From contig NZ_JAERIT010000003.1 in assembly GCF_017979475.1 (NCBI RefSeq), positions 1 through 64,000 of the forward strand: a DNA stretch of 64,000 nt. The letters run 5' to 3'. Shown here in pieces: positions 8,742-17,589 of the stretch (position 1 is its first letter; each line of letters opens with the position of its first letter). The notes beneath the pieces are model-generated. The model was not told the DNA's origin. It saw only the letters and a program-made list of their open reading frames with translations, and did not search any database. The stretch is from Helicobacter pullorum NCTC 12824 (GTDB lineage: Bacteria; Campylobacterota; Campylobacteria; Campylobacterales; Helicobacteraceae). The translations under genes and the position numbers were made by a program.

Positions 8742-8887
8742 AATGAATGCGTTGAAATCCATTATGGACTTCTTATTTACGGTTTCCTCCCCACACCCAA
8801 CTTAATAGCCAAAAAAAAGCCCAGCCTCCAAAGAGACTGAGCCAAACCAAATACAAGAAGTCCATAATGGATTTCAACGCATTCATT
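8742..8887. repeat. 33-bp perfect inverted repeat with 80-bp spacer
   Basis: The left arm 8742-8774 (aatgaatgcgttg...gacttctt) is exactly the reverse complement of 8855-8887. Within each arm is the near-palindrome TCCATTATGGA. Either arm can be read as protein NECVEIHYGLL, so both strands show similar short open frames. The spacer holds a strong terminator for minus-strand transcripts. It may be a dispersed intergenic repeat or the remnant of a small mobile unit; no transposase is nearby. Confidence 0.85.
8812..8845 (-). terminator. Strong intrinsic terminator, minus strand (probably of dgt)
   Basis: On the minus strand an 11-bp stem GGCTCAGTCTC / GAGGCTGGGCT (G-U pairs allowed) with loop TTTG is followed by TTTTTTTT. 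The nearest upstream minus-strand gene is dgt, whose message would run about 190 nt before reaching it. Confidence 0.85.
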
Positions 8888-9029
8888 TCTATCCATCTTG
8901 CCAAATGGATAGAAAATTATATCACAAATTCTAAAAAAGATTGATGTGTTTGCCAAATGCATTTTTGGCTTTTGTTTTAGTCTTTTTGGGGGAGTTTATG
9001 GCAAGGGCAAGGATTTTTAAAGCTTGGAA

Positions 9030-10118
9030 TTAAAACCCCAACTCATGATAAAGTGCAATAGCATATCTATCAGTCATAGAGGCGATATAGTCCGCACAAA
9101 TGCGGTGAATCTTAGCCCCATTTTCTATCTTTTTTTGCATTTCTTTGGGGAGAAGATTGACATCATTATTGAGGCATTCATAGAGTTTCCTTACACATCT
9201 TTTGCCCATAAACATTTTTCGTGAAATTTCCTCGTGGCGGTAGAGATTCTTAAAGAGGATTTTCTTTAGAATCTTAATTTCCCTTTGCATTTCTTGTGTG
9301 TGGCTAATAGGCAAAGAATCTTTTGCATTGTATTTGAAATGTTGCGTGGAACTTTGAATTGGTTTGTTGTTTTGGATAATATCATAAACCAAAATTGTGA
9401 TTAATCTTGAAGTGAAGCGGTAGCGGAAAATCGAATCATTTGGGCTGATTTTTTCTTTTTCTTGGACATAATTAAGGCAATCTTGAACAATTTTGCTCTC
9501 TTGTAAAATTTCAAAATTAATCAAACCATATTTTACCCCATCATCAATATCGTGGCTAATATAGGCAATCTCATCGGACAAATCCACAATGATTGCTTCT
9601 AAGCTTGGGTGAAATTCTGGTTTAAAAGTATCTTTATGCCATTGATTTAAAAAGACTTTTTCATAGGGATAGGAATGTTTTAATATCCCTTCTAGCGTGG
9701 CAAAAGTGAGATTTAAGCCATCAAATTCTTTGTATCGCTTCTCTAGGCTTGTAACAACTCTAAAAGATTGGAAATTGTGGTCAAATCCGCAATGGTATCC
9801 ATAGTGCCTCATAATTTTATCAAGTTCATCACCGCCTGCATGCCCAAAAGGAGTATGCCCCAAATCATGAGCTAGAGCGATAGCTTCAGCCAAATTTTCA
9901 TCTAATCCTAAATGATCAGCAAGTGTTCTTGCAATTTGACTTACTTCTAGCGAGTGAGTAAGCCTTGTGCGAAAATAATCTCCACTTTGATTTAAAAATA
10001 CTTGTGTCTTATACTCTAATCGCCTAAAATAAGAACTATGGATAATCCTATCTCTATCTCTTCTAAAGGGATTTCTAAAGTCTGGATTAACTTGAAAAAA
10101 GCGATGGTGTGGATTCAT
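9030..10118 (-). CDS. dgt: Deoxyguanosinetriphosphate triphosphohydrolase-like protein
   Basis: This 362-aa HD-domain phosphohydrolase hydrolyses dNTPs to nucleosides and tripolyphosphate in this family. The HD-metal ligands are visible as TRLTHSLEVSQ (His55), AHDLGHTPFGH (His84-Asp85, His88) and DLSDEIAYISHDIDD (Asp near 183). The N-terminal block RDRDRIIHSSYFRRLEYKTQV is the family signature. It is the shorter form common in Campylobacterota. It is divergent from the hydrolase gene at 10209. Confidence 0.9.
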   Translation of the reverse strand: MNPHHRFFQVNPDFRNPFRRDRDRIIHSSYFRRLEYKTQVFLNQSGDYFRTRLTHSLEVSQIARTLADHLGLDENLAEAIALAHDLGHTPFGHAGGDELDKIMRHYGYHCGFDHNFQSFRVVTSLEKRYKEFDGLNLTFATLEGILKHSYPYEKVFLNQWHKDTFKPEFHPSLEAIIVDLSDEIAYISHDIDDGVKYGLINFEILQESKIVQDCLNYVQEKEKISPNDSIFRYRFTSRLITILVYDIIQNNKPIQSSTQHFKYNAKDSLPISHTQEMQREIKILKKILFKNLYRHEEISRKMFMGKRCVRKLYECLNNDVNLLPKEMQKKIENGAKIHRICADYIASMTDRYAIALYHELGF

Positions 10119-10208
10119 TATAAACCTTTGCCTTAGATTTTAGCTTAAATGCGAGTATTTTACCATACATTTGTGCTAAGATTTTCAAAAATATTTTAAG
10201 GAATTTCT

Positions 10209-10907
10209 ATGATAGTTTTTGAAGATGAATTTTATAAGGTTGTTGCAAAACCTTTTGGAGAGTATCAGACAAATTGTTATCTTGTATTATCTAAAGAAAA
10301 AGAAGAATCTTTGATAATAGATCCGGGTATTGGTGCAAGTCAATGGGTGCTAGAAAATGCAAAGAATCCCTTAGCGATTCTCAATACTCATGGGCATTTT
10401 GATCATGTTTGGAGTAATGCAGAATTAAAAGAAAAGTTGCCTAATACTCCATTATTGTGTCCTTTAGAAGATGCTTTTATGCTAAAAAGTGATTGTTTTA
10501 GCACAGGTTTAACAGAATCAAAAGCCGATATTTTAGTGGGTGCCAAAGCAGATGAATCCCCTATAGAATCAACTGCTAATACTGCAAATTTAAAAAGAGA
10601 AAATAATTACTATTTTGGAGATTTTGAAGTAAAATTTGTGTGCTATCCCGGACATACTCCGGGGTGTAGTGTGATAATAATATCCCATAAAAAATCAAAA
10701 CAAAAAACTATGTTTAGTGGGGACTTTATTTTTTATCGTTCAATTGGTAGAAGCGATTTTCCTTATTCAGATAGTGCGACAATGAAAGCTAGTTTGGAAG
10801 CTTTTTTGGAAAATGATGAAGATATGCCTGTATTTCCCGGACATGGCAAACAAACAAGTATTAAACAAGAGCAGGCTAATATTCCTTATTGGCTTATGAG
10901 AATCTAA
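10209..10907 (+). CDS. Metallo-beta-lactamase-fold hydrolase (glyoxalase II-like)
   Basis: The 232-aa product has the zinc-binding THGHFDH motif (residues 60-66), later HTPGCS, GDFIF and PGHGKQT motifs, and the NCYLV opening of the glyoxalase II / YcbL subgroup. These usually hydrolyse thioesters; the substrate here cannot be told. Between the metal motif and the next ligand it carries a short extra loop (about 105-130). It converges on lctP and shares a bidirectional terminator with it. Confidence 0.88.
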   Translation: MIVFEDEFYKVVAKPFGEYQTNCYLVLSKEKEESLIIDPGIGASQWVLENAKNPLAILNTHGHFDHVWSNAELKEKLPNTPLLCPLEDAFMLKSDCFSTGLTESKADILVGAKADESPIESTANTANLKRENNYYFGDFEVKFVCYPGHTPGCSVIIISHKKSKQKTMFSGDFIFYRSIGRSDFPYSDSATMKASLEAFLENDEDMPVFPGHGKQTSIKQEQANIPYWLMRI

Positions 10908-10925
10908 TGTTAAAAGCAAAATAAA

Positions 10926-10956
10926 GATTCTAGCCCCCAAAAGGGGGGAGTAGAAT
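10926..10956. terminator. Bidirectional terminator between hydrolase gene and lctP
   Basis: ATTCTA plus CCCCC (10927-10938) pairs with GGGGG and TAGAAT (10943-10956) around an AAAA loop. The base of the stem touches the stop codon of lctP. A/T-rich flanks lie on both sides. Confidence 0.8.
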
Positions 10957-12590
10957 TATTTGGACATTGGAATTAAATCTGGGAAGATAAATGCTAATGC
11001 ATAAGTGAAAATACCAATACCAATTACAAATACAATAGAATATTTTACGGTAAATCTAAAGAGATCAGATTCTTTGCCGACTAATCCTACCGCTGCACAA
11101 GCAATCGCGATACTTTGTGGAGAGATCATTTTGCCCACAACTCCACCTACAGAGTTTGCAGCTAAGAATAACACTTCAGGTATATCAAGTTGTCTAGCTG
11201 TGAGCTGTTGTAATGTCCCAAAAAGAAGGTTTGAACTTGTATCACTACCAGTTAGGAATACTCCAAGCCAACCAACAATGGGTGAGAAAAATGCAAAAGC
11301 ATCGCCGGTTTGTGCTAGAGCTAAAGCAAGGGTTGCAGATAAACCACTATAATTTGAAATATATGCAAAACCAACAACCAAAGCAATAGTGAGAAGTGCG
11401 AATTTCATTTCATTTAAAGTTTCTCCAAAAGTCGCTACAGCAGTAGAAACTTTGACTTTTAAGAGTGCCATTGTGATTAATGCGGTGATGAAAATTGAAG
11501 TCCCTGCATTTAAAACAAGCGGTAATGAGAAAACAGAATTAACTGCCTTTGCTTCATTAACAGCTGGTGGCACTTGGATAAGTCCCATTAGGCTATCAAA
11601 GTTAAATTTCAATGTAGTAAAGGCTAACGCTTCTTTGAACCAACCTTGTGTCCAAATAATAATCATTGCAATCAAAATAACAAAAGGCAACCATGCAAGT
11701 GTGATTTGAGAGGCAGAATATTGTTTGGCTTCAATAGTTTGTTTGCCGCCCACTTCTTCATCAAATTTGAAAGTATTTTTTGGCTTCCAAAATTTTAAGA
11801 AAATAGTTGTTGCTGCGATAGATACAACCGCTGAAGCAATATCGGGTAATTCTGGTCCTAGATGTGTTGCAGTTAAATATTGCACCACAGCAAAGCTAAA
11901 TCCTGCCACAAAAAGTGCTGGCCAAGTTTCTTTTACGCCTTTAAAGCCGTCCATTAGGAATACTAAAAAGAATGGTACAAAAAGTGATAGTGGAGGAAGC
12001 ATATGCCCAGCAACAGATGAAATTTCAATCGCAGGGACGCCAACAACTCCTGCCATAGCGATAATTGGAATTCCAACAGCACCAAATGCCACAGGTGCTG
12101 TGTTTGCAATCAAGCATAATCCCGCTGCATAGAGAGGTTTTAAGCCCATACCAACAAGCAATGCAGCAGTAATAGCAACAGGACCACCAAATCCAATCGC
12201 ACCTTCCAAAAATGCCCCAAAACAGAAACCTATAAGAATAACTTGTAATCTTTGATCGGGCGTGATAGCAATGATGGATTCGCGTAAAATATCAAAATAT
12301 CCCGATTTTACCGTAAGCTTATAGAGGAAAATTGCTGCAACAATAATCCACGCAATAGGCCAAATTCCATATAATGCACCATATACGAAACTAAAAAGCA
12401 TTTTGTCAAATGGCATACCATAGAAAAATACTGCAATAATAGCCGCCAAAATAACAGTTAAAGCTCCCGCTGTATGTCCTTTGGTTTTAAAAATAACTAA
12501 AGATACAAAAAAGAGTGCAATGGGTAAAAACGCTACCAATGCACTTAGCCAAAGGCTATTAAGCGGATTATAAACCTGTGTCCATTCCAT
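10956..12590 (-). CDS. lctP: L-lactate permease LctP
   Basis: This 544-aa membrane protein of the LctP family has about 12-14 hydrophobic helices and imports lactate (and probably glycolate). Family blocks include NSLWLSALVAFLPI at the start, GAFLEGAIGFGGPVAI (about 135-150), GLCLIANTAPVAFGA and, near the end, TGSDTSSNLLFGTLQQ with ANSVGGVVGKMISPQSIAIA. It is divergent from lutABC across 249 bp, so transport and oxidation of lactate are probably co-regulated from that gap. Confidence 0.96.
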   Translation of the reverse strand: MEWTQVYNPLNSLWLSALVAFLPIALFFVSLVIFKTKGHTAGALTVILAAIIAVFFYGMPFDKMLFSFVYGALYGIWPIAWIIVAAIFLYKLTVKSGYFDILRESIIAITPDQRLQVILIGFCFGAFLEGAIGFGGPVAITAALLVGMGLKPLYAAGLCLIANTAPVAFGAVGIPIIAMAGVVGVPAIEISSVAGHMLPPLSLFVPFFLVFLMDGFKGVKETWPALFVAGFSFAVVQYLTATHLGPELPDIASAVVSIAATTIFLKFWKPKNTFKFDEEVGGKQTIEAKQYSASQITLAWLPFVILIAMIIIWTQGWFKEALAFTTLKFNFDSLMGLIQVPPAVNEAKAVNSVFSLPLVLNAGTSIFITALITMALLKVKVSTAVATFGETLNEMKFALLTIALVVGFAYISNYSGLSATLALALAQTGDAFAFFSPIVGWLGVFLTGSDTSSNLLFGTLQQLTARQLDIPEVLFLAANSVGGVVGKMISPQSIAIACAAVGLVGKESDLFRFTVKYSIVFVIGIGIFTYALAFIFPDLIPMSK

Positions 12591-12839
12591 TCAAACTCCT
12601 AGATAAATTTAGTGAATTGACTTTTGTGTCAAATTCATTATAAAAAATATTTTTGAAAATATGTATAGTTTTGTAAAAATGAAATTATTTTTAACCTAAA
12701 ATGTTACAAAAAGTGTTACAAATTTTCTTTGTAGGGTAAAAATTTTTTGGACTTATTGATGTGTTTTAATGGGAAAATATGTATTTTGTGATAGATTTTT
12801 AAGTGAATTAAGTTTTTAATTTGTAAGAAGGAGCCAATC
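12591..12839. promoter_or_regulatory. Shared lctP / lutABC control region
   Basis: The 249-bp divergent gap contains an imperfect inverted repeat TGAATTGAC/GTCAAATTCA (12613-12637) just upstream of lctP. Two direct copies of TGTTACA lie at 12702-12708 and 12714-12720, spaced 12 bp, about one helical turn. Either could be an operator. I cannot assign a regulator or certain -10 boxes. Confidence 0.35.
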
Positions 12840-13565
12840 TTGAAAGTGTATTTTTTCTCGACCTGTATCGGTGCAGCAGCGTTTGCCGATACCTGTGTCA
12901 ATAGCATAAAGCTTTTGCAAAAAGAAGGCGTGCAAGTTATCTTCAAAAAAGACCAAACTTGTTGCGGACAGCCTAGCTTTAACTCTGGGTATTATGAGGA
13001 GACCAAAAAAATCGCCCTCCATAATATGAATCTTTTTAAAGGCAATGAGCCTATTATCCTACCTAGTGGTTCTTGCACAGGAATGATGAAAGTCGATTAT
13101 ATCGAGCTTTTTGAAGGAAGTGAGCATGAATCTCAAGCGCGAGAATTTAGTAGCAGAATCTACGAGCTTAGCGAGTTTTTGGACAAAGTGCTAAAGGTGC
13201 GTTATGAAGATAAGGGCGCACCTACTAAGGTTACTTGGCATAGCAACTGCCACGCGCTGCGGACAGCCAAATGTATAGATTCTGCAAAAAATCTCATCAG
13301 AAGCCTTAGCAATGTCGAGCTTATCGAGCTAGAACGCGAGGAAGAATGCTGTGGCTTTGGCGGGACTTTTAGCGTCAAAGAGCCTGAAATCTCTAATGCT
13401 ATGGTTACTCAAAAAGTGCAGGATATTGCCTCAAGGGGCGTGGAGTATATTTTGAGTGCAGATTCTGGGTGTCTGCTCAATATCTCTGGTGCGATGAAAA
13501 AGCAAGGTGTGAATGTCAAACCTATGCACCTCTATGATTTCTTAGCACAGCGAATCGGACTATAA
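12840..13565 (+). CDS. lutA: Lactate utilization protein A (Fe-S oxidoreductase subunit)
   Basis: The 241-aa product has two copies of the cysteine-rich CCG domain: DQTCCGQP (Cys41-Cys42) and EECCGFGG (Cys170-Cys171), with companion Cys residues in STCIG and NCHALRTAKC. It is one of three subunits of the LutABC L-lactate dehydrogenase found in Bacillus and in Campylobacter. TTG at 12840 follows AGGAG at 5-8 nt and is the natural start. It is first in an operon with lutB (10-nt gap) and lutC. G+C is visibly higher than in neighbouring genes. Confidence 0.95.
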   Translation: MKVYFFSTCIGAAAFADTCVNSIKLLQKEGVQVIFKKDQTCCGQPSFNSGYYEETKKIALHNMNLFKGNEPIILPSGSCTGMMKVDYIELFEGSEHESQAREFSSRIYELSEFLDKVLKVRYEDKGAPTKVTWHSNCHALRTAKCIDSAKNLIRSLSNVELIELEREEECCGFGGTFSVKEPEISNAMVTQKVQDIASRGVEYILSADSGCLLNISGAMKKQGVNVKPMHLYDFLAQRIGL

Positions 13566-13575
13566 GGAGGGAAAT

Positions 13576-15015
13576 ATGAGCAGTATCAAACAGCAATACC
13601 ACGATATCGTGCATACCAAACTAGAGGACGCACAACTTCGCAAAAACCTCCTAAGCGTGATGGACACGCTTAAAGGCAATCGCAAAAAACTCATTTCTAC
13701 GCGATTTTTGGATTGGGAGGCGTTGCGTCAAAAGGGCAAAGAGATTAAGCAAAAAAACCTCTCTAAGCTTGATAGCCTACTAGAAGAGTTTGAATCTAAT
13801 GCCCTCAAAAATGGCTTTATCGTGCATTGGGCAAAAAACAGCGAGGAAGCCAACCAAATCGTGCTTGAAGTGATGCAAAAAAATGGCATTACAAAGATTC
13901 TCAAAGGCAAGTCAATGGCGAGTGAGGAAACCCACCTCAATGCGTTTTTGAAGCAAAAAGGGCTAGAGCCAATTGAGACGGATCTAGGCGAGATTATTAT
14001 CCAGCTTATCGATGAGCCGCCCGTGCATATCGTCGCCCCAGCGATTCACAAAAACCGCTACCAAATTGGCGAGATTTTTCACCAAAAGCTTGGCGCACCA
14101 CTAGAATCCGAGCCTGAAAAACTCAATGAAATTGCGCGTGTGCATTTACGCAAAGAGTTTAAGGAATTTAGGCTTGGGCTTAGTGGGGTGAATTTTGCCA
14201 TCGCTAATGAAGGGGCGATATGGCTCTTAGAAAATGAGGGTAATGGGCGTATGAGCACCACGGCGTGCGATATTCATATCGCGTTTTGTGGGATAGAAAA
14301 AGTCATTGAAAGCTTTGAAGATGCTTCCACGCTTAATGCCCTGCTTATCCCCTCTGCCACTGGTGCACCGGTAACTTGCTACAATAATATCATCACTTCT
14401 CCACGCAAAGAGGGCGAACTTGATGGACCCAAAGAAGTGCATATTATTCTATTAGACAACAACCGCTCCCAAATGCTTAGCGATTCACATTATTATCGCG
14501 CGCTTAGCTGTATTCGCTGCGGCACTTGTCTAAACCACTGCCCGGTGTATGACAAAATCGGCGGACACGCTTATCTAAGCACATATCCCGGACCTATTGG
14601 CGAGGTAATCTCTCCACAAATCTTTGGGCTAAACAAATTTAGCCCTATGCTTGATCTTTGCTCACTCTGTGGGCGGTGTAGCGAAGTATGCCCGGTAAAA
14701 ATCCCACTTGCTGAACTCATTAGGGATTTGCGTAGTGAGCGTGTGGGGCAGGGGCGTAAAAGCGTGGTAGGGACAGATTCTAGCACGCAAAATCCAGCTG
14801 AAATAAAAGCAATGCGACAATTTGCAAGTCTAGCGACAAATCCTAGCAAATGGCGGTTTGTGCTTACTATGGCAGGGATTTTCGCACCACTTGGCAAGGT
14901 GTTTGCACCCTTTGTGCCATTGCTAAAATCTTGGGTGAAATACCGCGAGTTTCCACAAATTAGCGGCAATCTCCACAAAAAAGTATCCCAAATGCAAGGA
15001 GTGATTTATGAGTAA
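13576..15015 (+). CDS. lutB: Lactate utilization protein B (ferredoxin-type subunit)
   Basis: The 479-aa product has an N-terminal LUD domain (about 60-290) followed by two 4Fe-4S motifs, CIRCGTCLNHC (Cys312, 315, 318, 322) and CSLCGRCSEVC (Cys362, 365, 368, 372). It should pass electrons from lactate within LutABC, presumably to the quinone pool. It begins after AGGAGGGAAAT and its stop overlaps the lutC start by 8 nt. Confidence 0.96.
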   Translation: MSSIKQQYHDIVHTKLEDAQLRKNLLSVMDTLKGNRKKLISTRFLDWEALRQKGKEIKQKNLSKLDSLLEEFESNALKNGFIVHWAKNSEEANQIVLEVMQKNGITKILKGKSMASEETHLNAFLKQKGLEPIETDLGEIIIQLIDEPPVHIVAPAIHKNRYQIGEIFHQKLGAPLESEPEKLNEIARVHLRKEFKEFRLGLSGVNFAIANEGAIWLLENEGNGRMSTTACDIHIAFCGIEKVIESFEDASTLNALLIPSATGAPVTCYNNIITSPRKEGELDGPKEVHIILLDNNRSQMLSDSHYYRALSCIRCGTCLNHCPVYDKIGGHAYLSTYPGPIGEVISPQIFGLNKFSPMLDLCSLCGRCSEVCPVKIPLAELIRDLRSERVGQGRKSVVGTDSSTQNPAEIKAMRQFASLATNPSKWRFVLTMAGIFAPLGKVFAPFVPLLKSWVKYREFPQISGNLHKKVSQMQGVIYE

Positions 15016-15655
15016 AAGTGAAATTTTAGGACGCGTGCGAGATTCTCTTAAGGCAAACACACATATTCCTAGCCCCAAGGTGCATTATGCTAATCCTATG
15101 AACTACACACACGCAGAGCTTTTGGAAGAATACAAACTTAACCAAACCAACAATAAAGCAATCGTGCGTGAATCTAGCGTGGATAGTCTAGAATCTACCA
15201 TAGAGCAGATTCTCAAAGAAGTGCAAGCAAAACAAGTGCTATATAATACCGATGTGAAGCTAGAGCTTACAGGTGTGGAATCTAAGCTAATCCCCTACAC
15301 ACAAAGTGTAGATTTGGCTCGTGAGGAACTTTTTGGGATTGATACCTCTATCGTGGAGGCGCGCTGTGGTGTGGCAAATCTAGGAATCGTGGGCTTAAGT
15401 GCTAACCCAAATGCTCCACGTCTCTCTTCACTCATCACCAATAATTGCATTTATCTTTTGAAAAAAGAAACTATCGTCGAAAATCTCTATGCAGGGATAG
15501 AATCTATCAAAGCCTATGAGAGAGAGCGAAGTGGCAAGGAAATCCTGCCTACAAATATCATTTTTGTAGCAGGACCTTCACGAACAGCAGATATTGAGCT
15601 ACAAACGGTGTTTGGCGTGCATGGACCACGCGTGGTGTATGTGGTGGTGTATTAG
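15008..15655 (+). CDS. lutC: Lactate utilization protein C (LUD domain)
   Basis: The 215-aa product is the third LutABC subunit, a small LUD-domain protein. It shows the family's VEARCGVANLGIVGLS and FVAGPSRTADIE blocks near the C-terminus. It overlaps lutB, so synthesis is probably coupled. A hairpin directly after the stop likely ends the operon. Confidence 0.94.
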   Translation: MSKSEILGRVRDSLKANTHIPSPKVHYANPMNYTHAELLEEYKLNQTNNKAIVRESSVDSLESTIEQILKEVQAKQVLYNTDVKLELTGVESKLIPYTQSVDLAREELFGIDTSIVEARCGVANLGIVGLSANPNAPRLSSLITNNCIYLLKKETIVENLYAGIESIKAYERERSGKEILPTNIIFVAGPSRTADIELQTVFGVHGPRVVYVVVY

Positions 15656-15660
15656 AATGA

Positions 15661-15690
15661 TTCAAGGCTAAGAGCTTTGAATTGCTCTTT
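15661..15690 (+). terminator. Probable terminator of lutABC
   Basis: TTCAAGGCT-AAG-AGCTTTGAA forms a 9-bp stem (one G-U) at 15661-15681, followed by TTGCTCTTTT. The U-tract is imperfect. Confidence 0.6.
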
Positions 15691-15741
15691 TGAGAATTGA
15701 TTTAGAATCAAAATTGTGTTTATTTATAGAATCGGGAGAAA

Positions 15742-16413
15742 ATGGATAAGGCGATTGTTCTAGCAAGTGGTGGGCTTGATAGTTGCGTGAGTATTGCTTG
15801 TGCATTAAAGGATGGTTATGAGGTTTGTCTTTTGCATATTAATTATGGACAAAGGACGCAAAACCGTGAAGATAGGGCATTTAGCGATATTGCAGATTTC
15901 TATGGAATCACACAAAAGCTGATTGTAGATATTAGCTATCTACGGCAAATTGGAGGTTCCTCGCTTGTGGATTCTTCAATGCCTATTGAAGAGGATACGA
16001 TTCCAAGTGCTAAGGGTGCGATTCCCTCAACCTATGTGCCTTTTAGAAATGCTAATATGATTTCTATTGCGGTGAGTTGGGCGGAGGTTATCGGGGCGAA
16101 GAAAATCTATATTGGTGCTGTGGAAGAGGATTCTAGCGGGTATCCTGATTGTAGAGAGATTTTTTATCAAAAATTCAATGATTTGCTCAAGGTCGGCTTA
16201 TCTCCAAAAAATGAAGTGGAGATTCTAACTCCACTAATCCATTTAAGCAAGAAAGAAATCGTGCAAAAAGGGATAGAGTTAGAAGCACCTTTGCACCTCA
16301 CTTGGAGCTGCTATCAAAATGAAAATAAAGCCTGTGGAGTGTGTGAGAGTTGCAAGCTACGCTTGAGGGGGTTTGAACTTGCAGGGATGAAAGATCCTAT
16401 CAAGTATGAATAA
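15742..16413 (+). CDS. queC: 7-cyano-7-deazaguanine synthase QueC
   Basis: The 223-aa product converts carboxy-deazaguanine to preQ0 with ATP and ammonia, a step to queuosine. It has the PP-loop SGGLDS (9-14), the HINYGQR block, and the zinc site formed by Cys190 and CGVCESC (Cys198, 201, 204). It belongs with tgt at 38012, which inserts the preQ1 base into tRNA. No riboswitch fold was apparent upstream. Confidence 0.96.
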   Translation: MDKAIVLASGGLDSCVSIACALKDGYEVCLLHINYGQRTQNREDRAFSDIADFYGITQKLIVDISYLRQIGGSSLVDSSMPIEEDTIPSAKGAIPSTYVPFRNANMISIAVSWAEVIGAKKIYIGAVEEDSSGYPDCREIFYQKFNDLLKVGLSPKNEVEILTPLIHLSKKEIVQKGIELEAPLHLTWSCYQNENKACGVCESCKLRLRGFELAGMKDPIKYE

Positions 16414-16447
16414 TTTAGAATTTTGATGAGAGCGAAATTGCAAGATT

Positions 16448-16636
16448 CTACTGCGTCATTGTAAGCAAAGTAATCCATAAATTAAATAATACAAAGGGTA
16501 GCCACATAGCCAAATCAAATGTGATTTGAATTGTGGATTGCCATATTTTTAATCGATTCTTGCAATGGCAAAATTCCAAAATTTCTAAGAGGACAAGGGC
16601 ATTTATTGTGGGGTTAATGCAATAGAAGCGGAACAC
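16448..16636 (-). other. Possible small membrane ORF or gene remnant
   Basis: A 62-codon GTG-initiated frame ends in a hydrophobic tail (FDLAMWLPFVLFNLWITLLTMTQ region) that looks like the last helix of a transporter. There is no good ribosome site and no family I recognise. The rest of 16414-16703 shows nothing else. It may be a 3' remnant or chance. Confidence 0.25.
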
Positions 16637-16703
16637 TGCCCTTAAATCCCTAATCCTTTAATTCCAAAGGATAGATTGAGGTAAATTTACCACCACTTTA
16701 GCG

Positions 16704-17087
16704 CTAATGCCCACTTTCATAGAGCATATATTGGAATCTCTCTGCTATCATCTGTGCTTTTTGCAAGATTTCATTTGCAATTTTAGGGGAAAAGATTTTG
16801 TTTAAACATTCTTCAAACAAACTAAGCCAAAGGCTAAAAAACTCTCTAGGAAAGGGGGGTAAATCCAAATGTGCTTTGAGGGGCTGTCCTTTATAGTCTC
16901 CACTTCCAAGCAACATTCCCTGCCAAAAGTTTGCAATCTTTTTCTTGTGTGCCTCCCACTCTATATCGCTTGTGCCAATAGCATTGTTAAAAATCTCGCC
17001 AAGCCCATTTTTATCTACGCGAATCTTTGCATAGAAAATATCCATTAATTGATTGATTGCTTCTGTGCAAATTTCTTGATATTGCAT
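16704..17087 (-). CDS. ctb: Group III truncated hemoglobin (Ctb-like)
   Basis: At 127 aa it has the length and motifs of Campylobacter Ctb: FYAKIRVDKNGLG near the start, HKKKIANFWQGMLLG, the proximal-His segment KAHLDLPPF, and a TrpG8-type FFSLWLSLFEE. Ctb binds oxygen and is induced by nitrosative stress. It lies 9 nt downstream of the membrane-protein gene at 17097, on the same strand, and near a divergent NssR-like regulator, as ctb does in C. jejuni. Confidence 0.93.
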   Translation of the reverse strand: MQYQEICTEAINQLMDIFYAKIRVDKNGLGEIFNNAIGTSDIEWEAHKKKIANFWQGMLLGSGDYKGQPLKAHLDLPPFPREFFSLWLSLFEECLNKIFSPKIANEILQKAQMIAERFQYMLYESGH

Positions 17088-17096
17088 AAAATCTCC

Positions 17097-17537
17097 TTAT
17101 AAATAAAATGCGAATTTTGCTAAAATCACAATAAAAAGCCCCAAAATCAATGCTAGAGGATGAATAATCTTTGCTAGCGGATTTGACTTTTTTAAAAGAT
17201 AATGAAAAGTGAGCGAAACAAGCACCGCAAAGAAAATCAACAAAGCCAAAAAGGCTTTTATCACTAGAAGTTGTTGCAAAGTTGTATTCCAATATCCTAT
17301 TTCACTTCCTATATACCGACTTATCATTGCCCCACCACTAAGCACCAAAACAAGCAAACAAAAAGGCATAATTTTGCCCCCTCTCTTGCTAATCACACTC
17401 CACATTTGGTTAGCAAATTCATCGCCTAGAATCTTTCTAATGGGGGTTAATAGCACTACATCAACAAAGATAAAACCCAAAAAAATAATAGCGCAAATCA
17501 AGTGTATTGTTAAAAAATAAGGGTAAAGCATATCCAT
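17097..17537 (-). CDS. Four-helix membrane protein, CopD-like
   Basis: The 146-aa product has four hydrophobic helices (about 5-28, 55-75, 88-112, 120-144). Conserved-looking His and Arg residues lie at helix ends (TIHLICAI; RGGKIMP), a layout seen in CopD / DUF2269-like proteins, some of which bind heme or copper. The role is not known to me. The 9-nt gap to the globin gene suggests co-transcription and perhaps a redox partner for it (inference). Confidence 0.65.
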   Translation of the reverse strand: MDMLYPYFLTIHLICAIIFLGFIFVDVVLLTPIRKILGDEFANQMWSVISKRGGKIMPFCLLVLVLSGGAMISRYIGSEIGYWNTTLQQLLVIKAFLALLIFFAVLVSLTFHYLLKKSNPLAKIIHPLALILGLFIVILAKFAFYL

Positions 17538-17589
17538 AAGAATCCTTTAAAATTTAGCAAAAGGATAGCATAAGCCATAAAAATAAATA

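Larger units (their letters stand above)
8612..9029. other. Non-coding stretch with hairpins and inverted repeat
   Basis: I see no credible gene here. The stretch contains a perfect 8-bp hairpin (CCACAAGG at 8623-8630 with CCTTGTGG at 8640-8647), the 33-bp inverted repeat at 8742/8855 and the minus-strand terminator at 8812-8845. Short open frames on both strands exist only because the inverted repeat is read from either side. Confidence 0.6.

Noticed and set aside
8604-8962. Two overlapping short ORFs on opposite strands sharing NECVEIHYGLL
   Set aside because: The shared text is the 33-bp inverted repeat read from each side. No ribosome sites, and a strong terminator lies inside.
11005-12132. 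Long plus-strand ORFs opposite lctP
   Set aside because: Their translations are low-complexity antisense text and lctP is a clear family member on the minus strand.
15656-15741. preQ1 riboswitch before queC
   Set aside because: The only clear structure is a simple hairpin best read as the lutABC terminator; no pseudoknot-type preQ1 aptamer could be recognised.
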